Shown here: positions 49,782 to 56,978 of the stretch, piece by piece
How positions within the stretch are numbered: position 1 is the stretch's first letter
Layout: every line of letters begins with the position of its first letter
Source of the DNA: an uncultured Pelagibacteraceae bacterium
GTDB taxonomy: Bacteria > Pseudomonadota > Alphaproteobacteria > Pelagibacterales > Pelagibacteraceae
Length of the DNA stretch: 56,978 bases
Assembly: GCA_902602655.1 (NCBI GenBank)
Contig: CACKRM010000003.1
Coordinates: forward strand, 1-56,978
Direction of reading: 5' to 3'
The notes under the pieces: generated by a model
Seen by the model: the letters and a program-made list of their open reading frames with translations, nothing else
What the model was told of the DNA's origin: nothing
Database searches by the model: none
Made by a program: the position numbers and the translations under genes

Positions 49782-50675
49782 CTAAGAGCTTAAAAATGAA
49801 GGTTTTATAAGTTTGATCTTTTGATTGTCGGCCAACAACTCTTGACTTGAAAATTCCGAAAAGTCAGGGTCGAATAATTTTATTAAAGCGAAAGGGAAGG
49901 GTGTATCTATAAGAACTTTACCTACTTTTTTACCATTAAATGATATCTCACTATCAATATTAATTTTTTCATTTTTATTTATTGGAACAAGTCTTCTTCT
50001 GACTTTTTTTCTTAATTTCATTCTAGAGGTATTTTCTTGCCCAACATAACAACCTTTTTTGAAATCAATTCCATTTAATTCTTCAAAATTACACTCAATT
50101 CCAAAAATCTTATCTTGAAGTCTTTCAGTGTTTATTTGAGGAACACCAAGTTTATGGCTTAGTTTGTAATAATTTTTAGGATCTTCAGATTTTAGTTGAA
50201 GACTACTAACTGATTTATCTAACTTTTCTAAATTAATAATCAATCTTCCTCCCAAAAATGTTGTTCTAGGATCTAGAAAAATTGGACTGTCTAAAAATTT
50301 TAAAGTTTTACCTTCCATATCTTTTGCGCCGTTTAGCGTTAAAAATTTTTCTTTACTTAAAACAGCAACCACAAATTCGTTACTTAAGTTAAGAACTTCT
50401 ATTTGGGATTGTAACTTATAGAAATTTAATCTTTCTAATAGTTTATCAGCTTGTTTTTTTTCACAATCTATTAAAAAACCTGTTTTGTGCTTAATAATTA
50501 TAAAATCAAACAAATATTTACCTTGAGGCGACAACAACGAAGCAAAACAACTAAAATTTTCTGAAACTTTAGTGATGTCATTAGTAACTATATTCTGTAA
50601 AAAATTCTCAGTATCCTTCCCTGTAATAAAAAGAACACCTCGGTCCTCTAAAATAAATATTTGATCTTTTTCCAT
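49782..50675 (-). CDS. ygfZ: Folate-binding YgfZ/GcvT-like protein
   Basis: A 297-residue YgfZ-type protein: GcvT-like fold that binds folate and helps assembly or repair of certain Fe-S enzymes. The diagnostic motif KGCYVGQENTSRMKLRKKVRRRL (K-G-C-[FY]-x-G-Q-E) is at about 208-230, with VLFITGKDTENFLQNIVTND near the N-terminus and FASLLSPQGKYLFDF. This separates it from GcvT aminomethyltransferase. It diverges from pyrC across a 37-base gap. Confidence 0.93.
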   Translation of the reverse strand: MEKDQIFILEDRGVLFITGKDTENFLQNIVTNDITKVSENFSCFASLLSPQGKYLFDFIIIKHKTGFLIDCEKKQADKLLERLNFYKLQSQIEVLNLSNEFVVAVLSKEKFLTLNGAKDMEGKTLKFLDSPIFLDPRTTFLGGRLIINLEKLDKSVSSLQLKSEDPKNYYKLSHKLGVPQINTERLQDKIFGIECNFEELNGIDFKKGCYVGQENTSRMKLRKKVRRRLVPINKNEKINIDSEISFNGKKVGKVLIDTPFPFALIKLFDPDFSEFSSQELLADNQKIKLIKPSFLSS

Positions 50676-50712
50676 ATTTGCAGTTTATACTGTATACTGT
50701 AAATAGTAAATT

Positions 50713-52026
50713 ATGCCTGACAATTATAGTCTCATTATCAAAAATGGCTTCTGCTATATAGATGGCAAACTTCAAAAAACTGATATAGCTATTTTAAATG
50801 ATAAAATTAAAAAAATTGGTTCAATTAGTCTAAATAGTTCCAAAGTTTTTGATGCAACAAATAAAATTATTTTACCAGGTATCATTGACACGCAAGTGCA
50901 TTTTAGAGAACCAGGATCTACTGATGCCGAAGACTTAGAAAGTGGAAGCAGAGCCGCAGTGCTTGGCGGTGTTACCTCGGTATTTGAAATGCCAAATACT
51001 AATCCACCAACTTCAAATTTAGTTGAATTCGAAAAAAAACTTCAATTGGCAAAAAATAGAATGTTTAGCAATTATGCATTTTATTTTGGTGCAACTCCAG
51101 AAAATACTAATCAATTATCTAAACTAAAAAACTTAAAAGGTTGTTGTGGTGTTAAACTTTTTGCAGGCTCGTCAACAGGAAATTTATTAGTTGACAAGGA
51201 AGCTGATATTGAAAAAGTAATTTCAAATAGTGACAGAATAGTCTCAATTCATTCTGAGGACGAAGAAATATTAAATTTAAGAAAAAAATTTATAAAAAAA
51301 GGAAATGTTCATTCGCATCCAGAATGGAGAAACACCGAGTCCGCTATGTCTTCAACTCGTAGAGTTGTTAAAATTGCTGAACGATATAATAAAAAAATCC
51401 ATGTTTTACATGTAACAACAAAAGAAGAAGTAGATTTTCTAGCAATGCATAAAAAAAATGTAACTTTTGAAACAACCCCTCAACACTTAACTTTGTACGC
51501 TCCAGATTGCTACAATAAATTAGGAACTTATGCTCAAATGAATCCTCCTTTAAGAACAAAAGATCACTATGATAGGCTGTGGACTGCAATAAAAAATAAC
51601 ATTGTAGATGTATTAGGCTCTGATCACGCACCACATACAAAAAAAAATAAAAAAAAAGAATACCCAGAGTCTCCTTCCGGAATGCCAGGGGTGCAAACTA
51701 TCTTTCCTGTCATGTTAGATCATGTAAATAACGGCAGACTTACACTTGAACAACTTATTAAACTTATGTGCGAAAATCCTTGCAGAATTTTCGGAATAAA
51801 AAACAAAGGTTTTATTAAAGAAAATTTTGATGCTGATCTAACGATTGTTGATATGAAAAAAGACCAAACAATCAAAGACGAAATGATGGCTAGTAAGTGT
51901 GGATGGACACCTTTCAATAATTACAAAGTTAAAGGATTTCCTGTAGCAACTATAGTTAATGGCAATATAGTAATGTCGGAAGGAAAGATAATTTCAAAAG
52001 CACAAGGACAACCCTTAGACTTTTAA
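50713..52026 (+). CDS. pyrC: Dihydroorotase (class I type), Q in place of first metal histidine
   Basis: Amidohydrolase of 437 residues assigned to ring closure of carbamoyl-aspartate in pyrimidine synthesis. Signatures: LPGIIDTQVHFREPGSTDAEDLESGSRAA (spanning 54-82), TSVFEMPNTNPPT, carbamylated-lysine candidate in GVKLFAGSSTG, HSEDEE, HVLHVTT, MNPPLRTKDH and GSDHAPHTKKNK, with the catalytic aspartate. The first metal ligand pair is Q61-x-H63, not the usual H-x-H; I recall this QVH form in other alphaproteobacterial proteins called dihydroorotase, so it may be a family trait. Allantoinase-like or non-catalytic roles are alternatives. Its end overlaps convergent prpE by 12 bases. Confidence 0.85.
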   Translation: MPDNYSLIIKNGFCYIDGKLQKTDIAILNDKIKKIGSISLNSSKVFDATNKIILPGIIDTQVHFREPGSTDAEDLESGSRAAVLGGVTSVFEMPNTNPPTSNLVEFEKKLQLAKNRMFSNYAFYFGATPENTNQLSKLKNLKGCCGVKLFAGSSTGNLLVDKEADIEKVISNSDRIVSIHSEDEEILNLRKKFIKKGNVHSHPEWRNTESAMSSTRRVVKIAERYNKKIHVLHVTTKEEVDFLAMHKKNVTFETTPQHLTLYAPDCYNKLGTYAQMNPPLRTKDHYDRLWTAIKNNIVDVLGSDHAPHTKKNKKKEYPESPSGMPGVQTIFPVMLDHVNNGRLTLEQLIKLMCENPCRIFGIKNKGFIKENFDADLTIVDMKKDQTIKDEMMASKCGWTPFNNYKVKGFPVATIVNGNIVMSEGKIISKAQGQPLDF

Positions 52027-53913
52027 GATATTATTATCTTTTAGATCTTGCTTAATTTCATCTAAAATTGCCGGATCATCGATAGTAGCTGGCATTTTGT
52101 AAGGTTCATTATCAGCAATTTTTCTCACAGTTCCCCTTAATATTTTACCAGACCTTGTTTTAGGCAGTCTTTTTACAATAATTGCAATTTTAAAAGCTGC
52201 TACAGGGCCAACTTTTTCTCGCACCATTTTTACACACTCTGAAATTATCTCTTTTTTATCTTTTATTACACCAGCCTTTAGAGCAAGTAGACCTATTGGA
52301 ATTTGTCCTTTTAATTTGTCTGCTATACCAAGTACAGCACATTCAGCTACATCCTTATGCTCCGCCAAAACTTCTTCAATAGCCCCAGTTGATAGTCTGT
52401 GCCCAGCTACGTTAATAATATCATCTGTTCTGGACATTATCCAAACATAACCATCTTCATCTATGTGTCCTGCGTCATAAGTTAGATAGTAGCCTGGGTA
52501 AGTAGACATATAATTTTCTTTATATCTTTTATCCGCACCCCAAAGTGTTGGAAATGTTCCTGGAGGAAGTGGAAGTTTTACAACTATATCACCCATTTTT
52601 CCTGGACCAACTTCCTTACCTTCGGAATTTAATACCTTTAAATCATAACCAGGTACGGGTTTGAACGCTGAGCCATATTTAACTGGAAAAGATTCTATAC
52701 CAGTGCAATTAGATGTGATTGCCCAACTTGTTTCAGTTTGCCACCAATGATCGATTACCGGAGAGCCCGATAATTTTTCAAACCATTTAATAGTATCTGG
52801 ATCAGCCCTTTCACCAGCTAGAAATAGCTTTTCAAATTTACTTAGATCATATTTTTTGAAAAAATCACCATTTGGATCTTCTTTTTTAATTGCTCTAATA
52901 GCCGTTGGTGCAGTAAAAAGGGATTTTATTTTATGTTCAGATATAATTCTCCAGAAAACACCTGCATCAGGAGTTCCTACTGGTTTTCCTTCAAACAAAA
53001 CAGTTGTACAGCCATAAAAAAGTGGAGCGTAAACTATATAAGAGTGCCCTACAATCCATCCTATGTCGCTTGCAGACCACCAAACATCGTCTTGGTCAAT
53101 GTTATATATATTTTTCATTGTCCATTTCAATGCAACGATGTGTCCACCAATATCTCTTACAATACCTTTAGGTAAACCTGTCGTTCCTGAAGTATAAAGT
53201 ATATAAGCATAATCGTTCGCATTCATTTTTTCGCAATCAACTGGCTTAACACCCTTAAGCACCTCATCCCATGTAATATCAGTAGTTGGATTTAATTCAG
53301 CCTTATCTTTTTCTCTTTGAAAAATTATACATTTATTAGGTTTGTGATTAGCAAGTTCAAGTGCTTTGTTTACTAACGGTTTGTAATAAACTGTTCTTCC
53401 AGGTTCATACCCGCAGGAAGCAGAAATAATTAATTTAGCTTTAGAATCGTCAATCCTACTTGCTAATTCGTTAGCAGCGAACCCCCCAAAAACTACTGAG
53501 TGTACTGCTCCTATTCTTCCACATGCCAACATTGCAATCACAGCCTCGGGTATCATTGGCATATAGATAATTATTCTATCACCTTTGTTGACACCTTGTT
53601 TTTTTAAAGCTCCAGCAAAAAGTGAGACTTTTTCTTTTAACTCATCGAAAGTAAATTTTTTTTTTACTCCTGTGATTGGACTATCGTAAATTATAGCTGT
53701 CTTCTTTCCTCTGCCTTTATCGACATGGTAGTCTAAAGCATTGTAACAAGTGTTTGTTATGCCATCTTCGTACCATTTATAAAAGGGAGGATTTTTTGAA
53801 TTTAAAATTTTTGTGGGTTTTTTGTACCAAAAAATATCATTAGATATATCTTTCCAAAATTCTTCTTTGTTATTGATTGACGAATCATAAATTTCTTTGT
53901 ATTTCCTGCCCAA
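52015..53913 (-). CDS. prpE: Propionyl-CoA / acetyl-CoA synthetase (PrpE-like)
   Basis: AMP-forming acyl-CoA synthetase of 632 residues. Motifs: YILYTSGTTGLPKGIVRD (P-loop-like, about 236-253), WWSASDIGWIVGHSYIVYAPL, WWQTETSWAI (about 390-399), SRTDDIINVAGHRLSTGAIEE and KTRSGKILRG with the regulatory and catalytic lysine (about 600). The overall sequence is closer to PrpE than Acs by its VRDIGGH and PGYDLKVLN segments, so propionate is the best guess; acetate is possible. Start is TTG at 53913 preceded by a strong AAGGGGGGTG site; no ATG fits. It is divergent from proteorhodopsin, sharing the 225-base gap. Confidence 0.92.
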   Translation of the reverse strand: MGRKYKEIYDSSINNKEEFWKDISNDIFWYKKPTKILNSKNPPFYKWYEDGITNTCYNALDYHVDKGRGKKTAIIYDSPITGVKKKFTFDELKEKVSLFAGALKKQGVNKGDRIIIYMPMIPEAVIAMLACGRIGAVHSVVFGGFAANELASRIDDSKAKLIISASCGYEPGRTVYYKPLVNKALELANHKPNKCIIFQREKDKAELNPTTDITWDEVLKGVKPVDCEKMNANDYAYILYTSGTTGLPKGIVRDIGGHIVALKWTMKNIYNIDQDDVWWSASDIGWIVGHSYIVYAPLFYGCTTVLFEGKPVGTPDAGVFWRIISEHKIKSLFTAPTAIRAIKKEDPNGDFFKKYDLSKFEKLFLAGERADPDTIKWFEKLSGSPVIDHWWQTETSWAITSNCTGIESFPVKYGSAFKPVPGYDLKVLNSEGKEVGPGKMGDIVVKLPLPPGTFPTLWGADKRYKENYMSTYPGYYLTYDAGHIDEDGYVWIMSRTDDIINVAGHRLSTGAIEEVLAEHKDVAECAVLGIADKLKGQIPIGLLALKAGVIKDKKEIISECVKMVREKVGPVAAFKIAIIVKRLPKTRSGKILRGTVRKIADNEPYKMPATIDDPAILDEIKQDLKDNNILKV

Positions 53914-54089
53914 ATCACCCCCCTTGAAATTACTACATTATTTACACTATTTGCCTATTATCCCCAAAAAAAAATAAAAAAGTCAATAAAAACAACACTT
54001 TTTTGTTAAAAAAAGGCTTCACTGTCACACCCTTTTTTATTAAGGTTCTGATCACTTATTCAGTTTTGAACCGCGATTCATAAACTGGG

Positions 54090-54107
54090 TAGTTTAAATT
54101 TAAACTA
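54090..54107. promoter_or_regulatory. 18-bp perfect palindrome in the proteorhodopsin promoter region
   Basis: TAGTTTAAATTTAAACTA is perfectly self-complementary. It ends 31 bases before the proteorhodopsin ATG and fills the spacer of a possible promoter whose -10 would be TATAAA at 54106-54111; another possible -35 is TTGAAC at 54066-54071. It could be an operator for light or nutrient control. In DNA this AT-rich about one perfect 18-mer palindrome is expected by chance in a window this long, so position is the main argument. The rest of 53914-54138, the longest gap in the window, shows only A/T runs and the two ribosome sites. Confidence 0.4.
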
Positions 54108-54138
54108 TAAAAGAAAACTAACAACGAGGGAGGTTTTC

Positions 54139-54909
54139 ATGAGAAAATTAAGTCTGATAGCTTTAGCAGCTGTTGCCTTTTTAGGTATCACAAGCTCAGC
54201 TAATGCTGCGACTGCCATGCTACAAACTAATGATTTCGTAGGAATTTCATTTTGGCTTGTATCAATGGGTATGATTGCATGTACAGTATTCTTTTTCGCT
54301 GAAAGAGGAACTGTAGCTGCATCTTGGAGAACATCGATAACAGTAGCTGGATTGGTTACTGGTGTTGCATTTGTTCACTACATGTACATGAGAGAAGTTT
54401 GGGTAACAACTGGCGATACACCAACTGTATACAGATACATTGATTGGTTAATCACTGTTCCCCTTCAAATGATAGAATTCTATTTGATTTTGGCTGCTGT
54501 TAAAAAAGTGCCAAGTTCAATATTTTGGAAACTATTAATTGGTTCTTTAGTAATGTTAATCGGTGGATACTTAGGTGAAGCTGGTTATATTCAACCATTC
54601 GTAGGATTTGTAATTGGAATGGCTGGATGGATATACATTCTATTTGAAATATTCTCTGGTGAAGCAGGTCAATTAGCATCTAGAGGCGGAAACAAAGCAA
54701 TGTCGACTGCTTTCAGTGCTATGAGAGTAATTGTAACAGTTGGTTGGGCTATTTATCCTTTGGGATACATATTAGGCTATCTAACTGGTGGTGTTGATGC
54801 TGATGCATTAAACATTATTTACAATTTAGCTGACTTTATAAATAAGATCGCTTTTGGTCTTGTAATTTGGGCAGCTGCAATGTCTAACACTAGATTAGCT
54901 TCAAGATAA
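54139..54909 (+). CDS. Proteorhodopsin, blue-absorbing type
   Basis: Light-driven proton pump, a seven-helix retinal protein of 256 residues. A cleavable signal peptide covers residues 1-23 (ends SSANA). Key residues match the proton-pump pattern: Schiff-base lysine K236 (NKIAFG), acceptor D102 and T106 in YRYIDWLITVP, donor E113 (MIEFYLIL), and H80 beside the acceptor (VHYMYM). Tuning position 105 of the reference protein is Q110 here (VPLQMIEF), the blue-absorbing form typical of SAR11 from open ocean. Strong GGGAGG ribosome site 6 bases before the ATG. A terminator follows, so it is probably monocistronic; ispA and dxs in this window feed retinal synthesis. Confidence 0.99.
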   Translation: MRKLSLIALAAVAFLGITSSANAATAMLQTNDFVGISFWLVSMGMIACTVFFFAERGTVAASWRTSITVAGLVTGVAFVHYMYMREVWVTTGDTPTVYRYIDWLITVPLQMIEFYLILAAVKKVPSSIFWKLLIGSLVMLIGGYLGEAGYIQPFVGFVIGMAGWIYILFEIFSGEAGQLASRGGNKAMSTAFSAMRVIVTVGWAIYPLGYILGYLTGGVDADALNIIYNLADFINKIAFGLVIWAAAMSNTRLASR

Positions 54910-54930
54910 TAACTGAACTAACTTATATAA

Positions 54931-54968
54931 AATAGGGCGAGTTTAACCACTTGCCCTATTTTTTTTTA
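54931..54968 (+). terminator. Rho-independent terminator after proteorhodopsin
   Basis: Hairpin of AATAGGGCGAGT (54931-54942) with ACTTGCCCTATT (54949-54960), 12 pairs including one G.U, a 6-base loop TTAACC, and a T tract running to 54968. It starts 21 bases after the stop and should separate proteorhodopsin mRNA from the ferredoxin operon. Confidence 0.92.
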
Positions 54969-54984
54969 CTCTTATATTGTAATT

Positions 54985-55305
54985 ATGGCTAAAATTACTT
55001 ACATCCATCATTCAGGAGAAAAAAAAATAATTGAGGTAGAGAATGGATTATCAGTTATGGAAGGAGCTATTCAAAACAATGTACCAGGAATTGATGCAGA
55101 CTGTGGTGGCTCAATGGCGTGTGCGACTTGCCATGTTTATGTTGATGAAAAATGGTTTAACAAATTAAGCAAATCCGAAGAAGGAGAACAAGACATGCTT
55201 GACATGGCATATGAACCAAAAAAAAATAGCAGGCTTAGTTGTCAATTAATTGTATCGGATGAATTAGATGGTTTAGTTGTTACAACACCGGAAAAACAAA
55301 CTTAA
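54985..55305 (+). CDS. [2Fe-2S] ferredoxin, adrenodoxin/putidaredoxin type
   Basis: A 106-residue electron carrier with the cluster cysteines C40, C46, C49 (C-x5-C-x2-C in [19 protein letters not shown]) and C86 (LSCQLIV), the spacing of vertebrate-type ferredoxins that serve cytochromes P450, Fe-S assembly or oxygenases. No hsc/isc genes are adjacent, so it is not obviously the isc ferredoxin. Its stop overlaps the start of the reductase gene by one base, indicating a working electron-transfer pair. Confidence 0.95.
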   Translation: MAKITYIHHSGEKKIIEVENGLSVMEGAIQNNVPGIDADCGGSMACATCHVYVDEKWFNKLSKSEEGEQDMLDMAYEPKKNSRLSCQLIVSDELDGLVVTTPEKQT

Positions 55306-56324
55306 TGATTAAAACTGATGTAATAATTATTGGCGCAGGCCCCGTAGGACTTTTTGCAGTTCATCAACTGGGAATAAAAGGTTTAACAGCTAATGTAATT
55401 GATAATCTTGATAAACCCGGTGGCCAATGTATTGAACTTTATCCTGACAAGCCTATTTATGATATACCAGCTGTACCAGAATGTAGTGGTAAATCTTTAA
55501 CTGATGAACTTTTAAGACAAATAAAACCTTTTAAAACAAATTTTCATTTTAATGAGAGAGTCCAAGAAATTAAAGAAGAAAAAGGTAACTGGTTAATAAA
55601 AACTAATAAAAATAAAAATTTTTTATCCCCCAATATTATTATTGCTGGTGGAGTAGGTTCATTTGAACCGAGAAAACTTCCTATTAAAGATTTAGAAAAA
55701 TTTGAAGGTAAAAGTGTTTTCTATTCAATAAACAATAAAGAGTTATTTAAAAACAGAAAAATTTCAATTTTTGGGGGAGGAGATTCAGCTTTAGATTGGG
55801 CACTAGAATTTTCTAAAATTTCTAAAGTGACATTAATTCACAGAAGAAATGAATTTAGAGGTGCTCCACATACTTTAAGTCAGTTAGAACAACTTAAGAA
55901 AACTGGTAAGATTGTAATAAAAACACCATTTCAAATCAATTCGGCAAATCAAGGAGACACCTTAAAATCAATAGATATTAAAAATGAGGATGGAAAAATT
56001 GAAAAAATTGAGACAGACATAGTTCTTGGTTTTTTTGGTTTAATTATGCAGCTTGGACCAATAGCGGAATGGGGTCTTAATATGACAAAAAAAACTATTA
56101 ATGTTAACACAGAGAATTTTCAAACTAATAAACCAGGGATTTTTGCTATAGGAGATATATGTAACTATCCTGGAAAATTAAAGCTTATTCTCTCAGGCTT
56201 TCATGAAGCTGCCCTAGCTTCAGTTGAATGTTTTAAAAGAGCGAGACCCAATGAAAAATTCAAATTTCAATTTAGTACGTCTTCAAAAGATATTCAGAAG
56301 CGACTTGGTATAAAAAATGATTGA
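55305..56324 (+). CDS. Ferredoxin-NADP+ reductase, thioredoxin-reductase-like
   Basis: FAD/NAD(P) oxidoreductase of 339 residues. FAD site IIGAGPVGLFAVHQLG (about 8-23), GGQCIELYP, NADP site ISIFGGGDSALDWALE (about 149-164) and the late GIFAIGDICNYPGKLKLILSGFHEAALA. It has the thioredoxin-reductase fold but no redox CxxC, so it is the TrxR-like ferredoxin/flavodoxin reductase, although such genes are often labelled thioredoxin reductase. Coupled to the ferredoxin upstream and overlapping the GST gene by 8 bases. Confidence 0.92.
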   Translation: MIKTDVIIIGAGPVGLFAVHQLGIKGLTANVIDNLDKPGGQCIELYPDKPIYDIPAVPECSGKSLTDELLRQIKPFKTNFHFNERVQEIKEEKGNWLIKTNKNKNFLSPNIIIAGGVGSFEPRKLPIKDLEKFEGKSVFYSINNKELFKNRKISIFGGGDSALDWALEFSKISKVTLIHRRNEFRGAPHTLSQLEQLKKTGKIVIKTPFQINSANQGDTLKSIDIKNEDGKIEKIETDIVLGFFGLIMQLGPIAEWGLNMTKKTINVNTENFQTNKPGIFAIGDICNYPGKLKLILSGFHEAALASVECFKRARPNEKFKFQFSTSSKDIQKRLGIKND

Positions 56325-56943
56325 AGTTTTAACTTCTAATACCCCAAATGGTAAAAAAATTACAATTATGCTTGAAGAAATTGATTATGATTACAAAATA
56401 ACAAAAATAAATATCAATAAAGAAGAGCAGTTTAAACCTGAGTTCAGAAAAATTAGTCCTTTTAGTAAAATTCCAGTAATAATCGATCACGATGAAAAAA
56501 TCTCTCTGTTTGAGTCCGGAGCAATACTAATGTACTTGGGTGAAAAAAGTGGAAAATTTTATCCAAAAAATAAAAAGCATTTAGTAAATCAATGGTTAAT
56601 GGGGCAAATGGCATATGTAGGACCGATGTTAGGTCAACATCATCAATTTCACCATTACAATCCAGGAAAAAGCAAATTTGGAGAAGATAGATATTTTAAA
56701 ATTGCGAGAACGATCTACAAAGACCTTGATGAAAGATTAAGTCAAAGCAGGTTTTTAGCTGGCGAAGACTATACAATTGCTGACATCGCAACCTTTCCCT
56801 GGCTAGCAAGGCATGAATGGCATGATATAGGTTTAAAAAATTTTCAAAATTTAACTAGATGGTATAAAGAGATTTCAATAAGAAAAGCAGTAATCAATGG
56901 TTATGATATTCTTAAAAAAGGAGAAGAAGTTCCTAAAGTTTAA
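56317..56943 (+). CDS. Glutathione S-transferase (YfcG/YghU-like)
   Basis: A 208-residue cytosolic GST. The N-terminal thioredoxin-like domain begins EVLTSNTPNGKKITIMLEEI, has FSKIPVIIDHD with the cis-proline (about 48-58) and the glutathione-binding ESGAILMYLGEKSG (about 66-79); the C-terminal helical domain contains FLAGEDYTIADIATFPWLAR. The TPNGKK start is typical of the Nu-class disulfide oxidoreductases YfcG and YghU. It overlaps the reductase by 8 bases, so ferredoxin-reductase-GST form one operon; a role in redox or oxidative-stress handling is inferred. Confidence 0.93.
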   Translation: MIEVLTSNTPNGKKITIMLEEIDYDYKITKININKEEQFKPEFRKISPFSKIPVIIDHDEKISLFESGAILMYLGEKSGKFYPKNKKHLVNQWLMGQMAYVGPMLGQHHQFHHYNPGKSKFGEDRYFKIARTIYKDLDERLSQSRFLAGEDYTIADIATFPWLARHEWHDIGLKNFQNLTRWYKEISIRKAVINGYDILKKGEEVPKV

Positions 56944-56978
56944 TCCGATACGTAAATCTTTTCTTCTTTTTCATGTTT
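56940..56978 (-). CDS. C-terminal end of a convergent gene, cut by window edge
   Basis: An open minus-strand frame enters from the window end and reads KHEKEEKIYVSD before a TAA. That stop shares the TTAA at 56940-56943 with the GST stop, the same arrangement as dxs/aroC and pdxH/ispB in this window, which is why I report so short a piece. No product can be named. Confidence 0.35.
   Translation of the reverse strand, partial: KHEKEEKIYVSD

Noticed and set aside
50681-50700. Tandem repeat TATACTG x2 in the ygfZ/pyrC gap
   Set aside because: Best read as overlapping -10-like elements of two divergent promoters in a 37-base gap; two short copies are not evidence of an iteron.
53914-54138. Riboswitch upstream of proteorhodopsin or prpE
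   Set aside because: I looked for glycine, SAM and other compact riboswitch features in the longest gap and saw no paired structure beyond the palindrome and A/T runs.

Overview
This window looks like a piece of chromosome from a streamlined marine alphaproteobacterium of the SAR11 / Pelagibacterales type. The support is very AT-rich DNA, genes packed with overlaps or a few bases between them, no gene-free stretch over 300 bases (the longest is 225 bases, 53914-54138), and gene orders typical of Alphaproteobacteria (tkt-pgk-fba-thiE-efp; zapA-fau; yebC-ruvC-tolQRAB-pal-cpoB-tilS-ftsH-folP-glmM; xseB-ispA-dxs; sppA-glyQ-glyS-ppdK). It also carries a blue-tuned proteorhodopsin followed by ferredoxin, ferredoxin reductase and a glutathione transferase. 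The organism assignment is inference from gene content and order; no search was run.

Layout. 1-1.6 kb: a sulfotransferase and a small transaldolase, plus strand. 9.66 down to 1.59 kb, minus strand: one long co-directional run tkt, pgk, fba, thiE, efp, suhB, rpmE, DUF1013/trcR, purE, rpsU, cspA, initiator tRNA. 9.7-25.5 kb, plus strand: DUF4164 protein, zapA, 5-formyl-THF cyclo-ligase, TIGR00282 phosphoesterase, yebC, a phage-type RuvC-like nuclease, the Tol-Pal envelope system, tilS, ftsH, folP, glmM, thiD, purA. 31.5 down to 25.5 kb, minus: rpoH and rluD, then (beyond a plus-strand tRNA-Arg) a tightly coupled set of Sua5, ABC ATPase, ABC permease, a 2OG-Fe(II) oxygenase-like protein and a GT17 glycosyltransferase. 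31.6-37.3 kb: xseB, ispA, dxs, pdxH (plus) with aroC and ispB (minus). 37.5-43.9 kb: sppA, glyQ, glyS, ppdK. 43.9-45.7 kb: nadC and nadA (minus). 45.8-48.0 kb: tRNA-Leu, a 38-codon membrane ORF and a surface-sugar acyltransferase. 48-53.9 kb: fhs, ygfZ, pyrC, prpE. 54.1-56.9 kb: proteorhodopsin and a redox trio, then the tail of a convergent gene at the edge.

The content is mostly housekeeping: central carbon (transketolase, Pgk, class I aldolase, PPDK), one-carbon/folate (Fhs, FolP, cyclo-ligase, YgfZ), purine, pyrimidine, NAD, thiamin and PLP steps, isoprenoid synthesis (Dxs, IspA, IspB, which could also feed retinal and quinone), translation, envelope integrity and proteolysis.

Most worth a second look: (1) rpsU appears to start at ATT, next to cspA and an initiator tRNA with only two of the usual three anticodon-stem G:C pairs; (2) the nuclease between yebC and tolQ resembles the phage/poxvirus-like RuvC branch, and ruvA, ruvB and ybgC are absent from where they usually lie; (3) seven single-base insertions, all +1 and all in A/T runs, break four genes between 38.0 and 47.5 kb while the rest of the window is intact, which suggests consensus errors; (4) an accessory ABC-exporter / oxygenase / glycosyltransferase operon beside tRNA-Arg; (5) convergent gene pairs sharing one TTAA as both stop codons; (6) an 18-bp perfect palindrome in the proteorhodopsin promoter region. 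I saw no CRISPR array, insertion sequence, rRNA gene or recognisable riboswitch.
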